Assembly: GCA_951640165.1 (NCBI GenBank)
Contig: OX621243.1
Span: forward strand, 8,308,001 to 8,372,000
Direction of reading: 5' to 3'
Source: Pseudoips prasinana
Taxonomy: Eukaryota > Arthropoda > Insecta > Lepidoptera > Nolidae
Length of the DNA: 64,000 bases
In this document: piece by piece, positions 58,521 to 64,000 of the stretch
How positions within the stretch are numbered: position 1 is the stretch's first letter
How the letters are laid out: each line of letters begins with the position of its first letter
Translations under genes and position numbers: made by a program
The notes under the pieces: model-generated
The model's database searches: none
What the model saw: only the letters and a program-made list of their open reading frames with translations
Told to the model about the DNA's origin: nothing

Positions 58521-59940
58521 CACGAGCGCCTGTTTTTGTGCTATTTATTATATAACTAATGGATATTTGGTAAGCCAATGGTTATATATTTTTTTATAGA
58601 TGGCGCAGTGTTTACGTTTTTCCAATTGCACAAGACAGAGCAACAACTCTATAACTTTGATGAAGTGGGTTCTAGCCTGGCTTTATTTTCCTATTATACA
58701 TGGTTGGACTTAGATTTTATGAATTGATTGTGCAGGCTGTGAATTTTCGTTTTTATAAATCCTAAATAACTGTGAATTTACTGCAGTTCTTAAACGAAAA
58801 ATAATGCCAATCGTAAGATTGAAAAACAAACTCTGACCAACTTTTTGAAGAAAATACAGCATTCTTTGTGAACCAAAAGGTCACTGTACGGAACCCTAAT
58901 TTAATATATTTTTTACAATCGGATTGTAAATTCAATAGAAACAAGTTAATAATTCAACTATATGTGCATTTTGTATGTTTTTCATGATTTCTTCGTTAAA
59001 GAACGCTTCGGAATTGGTTCCATAAACATGGTCTGATGATGATTAAAAAAATTAAGAGAGTTGTATGTGTTAACCGACTTCTAAAGGAGGCGAGCATTAA
59101 TTCAACTGAATATTTCTAGTCTGTATGTAACTTAATAGTTCCGTTTTTATTTCAATGGATTTAATTTGATAATTTTATTTCGTAGGGAAATGTTTCCGTA
59201 TGGTCCCATGTTTTTATCAAACCATTTCTTTAAAGTAAACTCCTATAGACGGTTGTTTGTTGTTTTAAATAATATATGGCTTTTATTTAAACTATCACTA
59301 ATTTACAACCAGCCTATTATTATCTTACTTATATATATTAATTGTACAAATATATTAATATCCCTTAACCGTACATCACTTGCAAATAAAGTAGGCAAAA
59401 CGAACCGAGGACAGACAACCAGTTAGCGATATTATCGTTCTCCATCTGTCTGGCCGACGCTCCATATCGAGTCTTTTCTATCCTCCAATCTTGAAATACA
59501 CCTACCCTATGAACGGATAAAGAAACGCCACTATCCTTCATCTAAAACACAAACGCACCGCTAATTAATCCATGACATTTAATGTCGCCAAGATTTATAA
59601 TGTACTAAACGAACGATTATAATTCCGCACTAGTCAACAAAGATTATCATATTATAGTATAAAATGTAGAAATATTGCTTTATATTATTAATTTAATTTA
59701 ATAAATAAATAATTTAATTTAAGCATTTATCACAAATCAATTTATAGTCATCATTAAAAAAAATGATATCAAATATACCGATTGCATATCTAATTTATCA
59801 GAGTGTAACTGAAAATGTATTTCGCTAGGAGAAAAATAGGTTAGCTTACGTTAGAACTGCGATCTTGTGCCAGAAATAAATTGATTTACACAAACAATCA
59901 AATTTTAAATAAATAGCAATCCGTCATGAAAATATCTCTG

Positions 59941-60044
59941 TATTCTGAGAAAAAATACTGATTGCATTGCTAAATAGTTATATCAAAATATAGTCATTTT
60001 GATATAACTATTTTGCTATGCAATCAGTATTTTTTCTTAGAATA
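59941..60044. mobile_element. 104-bp foldback repeat
   Basis: TATTCTGAGAAAAAATACTG and the complement at the right, with arms of about 48 bp, few mismatches and an ATAGTC loop near 59989. Confidence 0.8.
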
Positions 60045-60149
60045 CGGCATTTTTGTAATATAAAAGGATTTTTTTACGTATCTATAACATGTAGGTATTA
60101 AAACGAACACTATTTCTAAAAGAGATAATAGTGCTCGTGTAAATTTCAA

Positions 60150-60375
60150 TACGGCGCGCCGCGCCGCCCAATCCAACGGAGACTAGTCAACAACCAAGAT
60201 GAATGTAGTACAAGAGTGTGTGCGTAAACGCAGGTTCATCCCATATTCCCTGAATCTTATAGTTTGATATATTGACAATCCGTTACGACCGGAGAAAGAT
60301 CAAGCATAGGAATGATAGTTTGACATCGGCTCGGCACGGTCGTCACACGACCGACTTCCAAATTCCAGGACGCTA
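60150..60375 (+). repeat. CpG-rich dispersed repeat remnant
   Basis: GGCGCGCCGCGCCGCCCAAT, GTGTGTGCGTAAACGCAGGT, ATCCCATATTCCCTGAATCT and CAATCCGTTACGACCGGAGA suggest an old SINE-like repeat, from memory and unverified. The GCGC cluster at 60153-60167 is palindromic (GGCGCGCC). Confidence 0.45.
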
Positions 60376-60859
60376 TTCTTGTAAACCACACATGTTTTAC
60401 GCAATTAAATTTATCTTTATCTTCTGTATATTTATCTTACATTGAAGTAAAACTAGGAATGATATTTCTTCCCAAAAATATAGGAAAAATTAATGAAACG
60501 TGAATGTGGTGTCTGAATAATTCCGTTCCATTGGAATTTAATTTTAAATAAAAGAAAATTTTGAAATAATAAATATTCCATTAGCAAACAGAAATGTTTG
60601 TGTATATAAGTGGAATATTTAGATCAGGATTCATTAAAGTGTTGCGATCAGATCAAAACGGGGACAAACGAAGCCGCCGCTTTATCAAATCGTCTGTTTA
60701 ACTGGACTATAAGGACGTGTTTACAATGAGAACATACAGGTAACGGGGTTAAATGCAACCATCCAAATTGATCAAACAAAACTGTTTAGGATTAAATTTC
60801 ATTAATTAACCCAAAATAAATCGAAATAATACTAGCGTTAGTATTATTATTTTTTAACT

Positions 60860-61170
60860 ACCTCGTTAGTGTAGCGGTAGCGTTCTTAAACCCAGATAAT
60901 AAGCGAGGTTCAAATCACGAGCCGGGTGAAAATTTGATATTTTATAAATACTTAAGAAAATTTCTTAGTATCAATCCAAAGTCTGGGCATCTGGTGGTAT
61001 TACATCCTCGTACCTCGGAGAACACGTAAAGCAATCGTAGCCGACCTCTTTCTGTTCGAGTCGTTAGTCATCTCATATGATTATGTAGCTGATGGAATGG
61101 AAAGTGCCCCTGTGTTACTGTGCACACACTTATATGTCCGAATTTCGAACAGGAGAACATTACTATTTAC
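60860..61170 (+). repeat. tRNA-headed SINE, group E
   Basis: The head CCTCGTTAGTGTAGCGGTAG and GCGAGGTTCAAATCACGAGC carry A- and B-box-like segments. The body GTCGTTAGTCATCTCATATG and TACTGTGCACACACTTATAT fits 17745. This copy links the group E bodies to a tRNA-like head. Confidence 0.55.
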
Positions 61171-61500
61171 ATATATAAACCTAATAATTGTGGGCATTCG
61201 TTTTTTTTTAAAAGAACCTTGTTCAACTTTGGCTTATATTTTCTGCGAGAAGATAGGTACTTGTACTTTTTATTTATAAGTTATAATTTTTTTTTGGTAT
61301 AAATAATCACTACAAATATCAATCAAATCAAATACCAAAAAACTATTTAAAGAAAACATTTTGTTTAATAAGAGATCATCTCCAGGGCGGACGCGACTCG
61401 CACGTGACGTCCCGTCTCGTACTGGCGGCTCATTACGACATAGCTGATGGAGCGGTTAACAGAAGACCTAATTCTTAACATTCCATGGATTCGTTTTGAC

Positions 61501-62782
61501 GGTCTTTACCTATGAAATTGCCGTTCTGCAGTACTGGCCATTTCAAATCAAAATAATTTTTTTTTGGCTAAGAATTCTAATTTCAAATTAATTTTATTTT
61601 AAAAACATGGATTCTGTTTTCCAAAAGTAGTCATTTCTTTATTGATTAGTGTTACATTTTCATCGCATTTCAATCTTTTTCGTCATCATGGATACGTTAA
61701 AAATTCGAGTAATTATGGAATATGAGTACCGTCGTGGCAGCAACGCGGCACAAGCGGCACGCAACATCAACGACGTTTACGGAGCTAACACTACAAACCA
61801 ACGCACCACCTGTTATTGGTTTGCTCGCTTCCGTTCTGGAAATTTCGACCTGAAAAATGAACCTCGCGGTCGTCCGAAGACTTTGGTCGACAATGACGAA
61901 TTAAAGGCGGTTGTGGAAGCTGATGATACACAATCTACGGCTGAATTAGCAGCAGCTTTCGACGTTAGCGTCAAAACAATATTGGTCCATTTGCGTCAAA
62001 TTGGCAAGGTAAAAAAGCTTGACAAATGGGTGCCCCACGAACTCAATGATCGCCAGCGCGAAGTACGCGTCGAGACGTGCCTTGCACTGCTCAACAGACA
62101 CACAAATGAAGGAATTTTGAACCGCATTGTTACCTGCGATGAAAAATGGATTCTGTTTGATAACCGCAAGCGCTCAGCAAGTTGGTTGGATCCTGGTTCA
62201 GCACCTAAACAATGCCCTAAACGAAAACTTACCCCTAGAAAAGTGATGGTCACTGTTTGGTGGTCTAGCGCCGGTGTGATTCATCACAGCTTCTTACCAA
62301 ACGGGGTGAGCATTACTGCAGATGTGTACTGTGAAGAACTGAGCACAATGATGGAGAAGCTGGCGCATCTCCAACCAGCATTGGTCAATCGCTCGTCTCC
62401 GCTGCTCCTGCACGACAACGCGCGACCTCATACTGCACAGCAGACGGTCTCCAAGTTGCAAGAACTGGGGTTGGAAGCTCTCCGTCATCCGCCCTACTCA
62501 CCAGACCTTGCGCCTACAGACTACTACTTTTTCCAGAATTTGGATAACTTCTTGGCGGGAAAAAAATTCAATACCCGAGAGGCAGTACAAAATGCCTTTG
62601 AAGAATTTGTTGCCTCCCGTCCAGCTGATTTCTTTAAGAAGGGCATCAATAAACTGCCACTGCGATGGCAAAGATGCATTGATTGCATGGGTGATTACTT
62701 CGATTAATACAAATAAAAAAATTCATGAAAAAAATTCGTTTAAATTTTTTCATACAAAACGGCAATTTCATAGGTAAAGACC
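61501..62782 (+). mobile_element. mariner element, near full length
   Basis: A 1282-bp element has inverted ends: GGTCTTTACCTATGAAATTG at 61501 and its complement ending at 62782, matching over roughly 25 bp before diverging. The right end is followed by TA, the expected mariner target duplication. The base pair before the left end is AC, so the left TA is mutated or the junction was rearranged. The element carries one intact transposase on the same strand. Its length and single-gene layout are standard for mariner. Confidence 0.88.
61688..62707 (+). CDS. mariner D34D transposase, intact
   Basis: The frame encodes 339 residues from ATG at 61688 (an in-frame ATG at 61649 would add 13, but MDTLKIRV is the family-like start). 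The N-terminal paired DNA-binding region covers about 1-110 and includes the hook-like PRGRPKT. The mariner signature WVPHEL is at 114-119. The catalytic triad is D151 (TCDEKW), D243 (LHDNARPHTA) and D278 (SPDLAPTDYYFF), with 34 residues between the last two, which defines D34D mariner. The protein resembles the cecropia-type lineage, from memory of the family. Function: cut-and-paste transposition into TA in the nucleus. No stop or frameshift is present, so the copy could be active or a source for non-autonomous elements. Confidence 0.95.
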   Translation: MDTLKIRVIMEYEYRRGSNAAQAARNINDVYGANTTNQRTTCYWFARFRSGNFDLKNEPRGRPKTLVDNDELKAVVEADDTQSTAELAAAFDVSVKTILVHLRQIGKVKKLDKWVPHELNDRQREVRVETCLALLNRHTNEGILNRIVTCDEKWILFDNRKRSASWLDPGSAPKQCPKRKLTPRKVMVTVWWSSAGVIHHSFLPNGVSITADVYCEELSTMMEKLAHLQPALVNRSSPLLLHDNARPHTAQQTVSKLQELGLEALRHPPYSPDLAPTDYYFFQNLDNFLAGKKFNTREAVQNAFEEFVASRPADFFKKGINKLPLRWQRCIDCMGDYFD

Positions 62783-62896
62783 TATTATTACACATCAATT
62801 TATCTTATAGTATCTAAAGGATCTTTTATAGATCCGAGAGCCAAAAGCTTTTTATTACTTCTCATATAGATCGAAAATATCTCGTTATCTCTTATC

Positions 62897-63060
62897 TTAC
62901 GCTGTCCTTGTCACAATGTCTTCACCTTTAGTATAAAAAAGCGATTGCCGACTACCGAACCGCGACGCTATCCAAGTAGGAATTCTCTTTGATGCCGCCG
63001 CCTGTATCGGTGGAATCGTACGAATATCAAGATGTGTGAGTTTGGGATAGTATGGTGTAG
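62897..63060 (-). CDS. open segment, possibly repeat-derived (tentative)
   Basis: The minus strand stays open for about 56 codons ending in TAA at 62897 and reads RTIPPIQAAASKRIPTWIAS, then RFGSRQSLF. It looks compositionally coding and gives an impression of a recurrent moth repeat, which I cannot confirm. On the plus strand the same DNA has TATAAAAA at 62932, an ATG at 62992 (MPPPVSVESYEYQD) and a donor GATGT/GTGAGT at 63035, so a first exon in the other direction is the alternative. Confidence 0.25.
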
Positions 63061-64000
63061 ATGTAGGATTTTATATGTATTTGTATGTTTTTCGTTTTAG
63101 TTTAGGGTTGTAGATATAATTAGTCGATTATGGAGGGATTAGGAATACTACGTTCACAGTGGTTAATTTGACCACCTAAGTACCTACTACTAATTCGGTG
63201 TTCTGATTCACAATTGTTTTGGTGACTTATTCATAGTTTTACTATTTAGATGAGTCGTGGACTCGTGGTGTTTTATGTCCATGAATAGTATGTTTGCAAA
63301 ATCTTTGTACTGTCGTGGGCGTTCAGATTAAAAATGAGCTCCCTTAGTTTTCCAAAGCCCAAGAGAAAATCATTATTTTATTTCAATTCAATTGTTTTTA
63401 CATTTAAAGTATCTGTAAATCATCTTAAATAAAAACGGTAAAAAATTATATACGTTATTATAAAACAAAATGCCGTTTATTTATTTTAAACTTTTGTGCA
63501 TAATTAGTGTAAGCAGTTTACAAATGTCAAATAAATAACGTTATTAGAATACTGTGCATAGCATTACTTCTAATTAACATTACAAAAATAACACAGCGTT
63601 AATTTGCATACCACGGTTGTGCCGTGGTATTTAAACAGACAAAAATCATTACCTCATAAAAGTAAAAACTTGCACTTAAATCACCATCTGCGGATAGGGT
63701 GCCCAAAAAGCTGGCAACGTTAAGATATAGCGACTCGAATGGCCAAGCCGCTAGCTGATACACTGATCGAGTTAAATGACAGCCCTTGGGCTACTCGAGT
63801 TTAAATAAGGCATCTGGATAATTTCTTTTTTACTGTTTAATTGGTATATTTAAATAAAAGTGATCTCCAACCTATTAATGTTAAGACAAAATACTTTAAA
63901 TTTGCTTTACAAACAACCGATTAGAATAAAATTTAAACATATGCAGGAAGCTTTTCATCTCGAAAAAACATTATTAAAATCGGAGAAAAAGCGGAACATA
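63061..64000. other. no gene seen
   Basis: AT-rich apart from a small hairpin TACCACGG/CCGTGGTA near 63610 and a richer stretch at 63690-63810 without an open frame. Confidence 0.5.

Larger units (their letters stand above)
56761..60149. other. no gene seen
   Basis: AT-rich DNA with only the 5S-like fragment (58435) and a foldback repeat (59941). The 92-codon frame at 57959 starts with TTG and has no recognisable character. Upstream zinc-finger exons, if close, should lie here or beyond, but I could not find one. Confidence 0.5.

Noticed and set aside
1..64000. LTR retrotransposon or viral insertion
   Set aside because: No long direct terminal repeats, gag/protease/integrase motifs or virus-like proteins were recognised in any frame.

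Overview
The window looks like AT-rich, gene-poor insect DNA, most likely from a moth or butterfly. This is an inference from the repeats: Helitron ends of the CTAG type with a CG-rich hairpin, a Dong/R4-like LINE end lying in TAA repeats, RTE-like tails, several tRNA-headed SINEs, and cecropia-type mariner. No bacterial or viral gene layout is present.

Host gene. One host gene can be supported: a C2H2 zinc-finger protein on the minus strand, seen as three exons at 53753-53693, 50649-50480 and 10165-10000. Their splice phases fit (0 to 1, 1 to 0, 0 to 1), and both joins fall where a normal 28-residue finger spacing is preserved. The intron between the last two exons is about 40.3 kb and holds most of the window. 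Exons further 5' are expected beyond 53.8 kb. A possible terminal exon lies at 8284-8337. Three further plus-strand exon-like islands (43.2, 55.8 and 63.0 kb) are tentative.

Mobile elements carry nearly all the other coding signal. An intact Tc1-like (DD34E) transposase lies at 54434-55459 and an intact mariner (D34D) transposase at 61688-62707. A 5'-truncated LINE reverse transcriptase (38995-42085, minus) is split by an insert made of a CR1/Jockey-type LINE end and a Dong/R4-like endonuclease end. A second CR1/Jockey-type fragment at 30117-30861 interrupts a 5S-rRNA-derived SINE.

Small elements. These include a Harbinger-type MITE with TAA duplication inside a LINE tail (3477-4014), three copies of a 130-140 bp TA-flanked MITE (7.6, 11.5, 25.8 kb), two Helitron 3' ends, several foldback palindromes, five 5S-derived SINE-like copies, and at least five groups of tRNA-headed SINEs. 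The most unusual structure is at 14439-15830: a 183-bp element with perfect 32-bp inverted ends, then a 314-bp palindrome made from the same sequence, then four 234-bp tandem units sharing the palindrome's end sequence.

All coordinates for degenerate repeats are approximate because they were read by eye. Family names for SINE groups (A to E) are labels for this window only.
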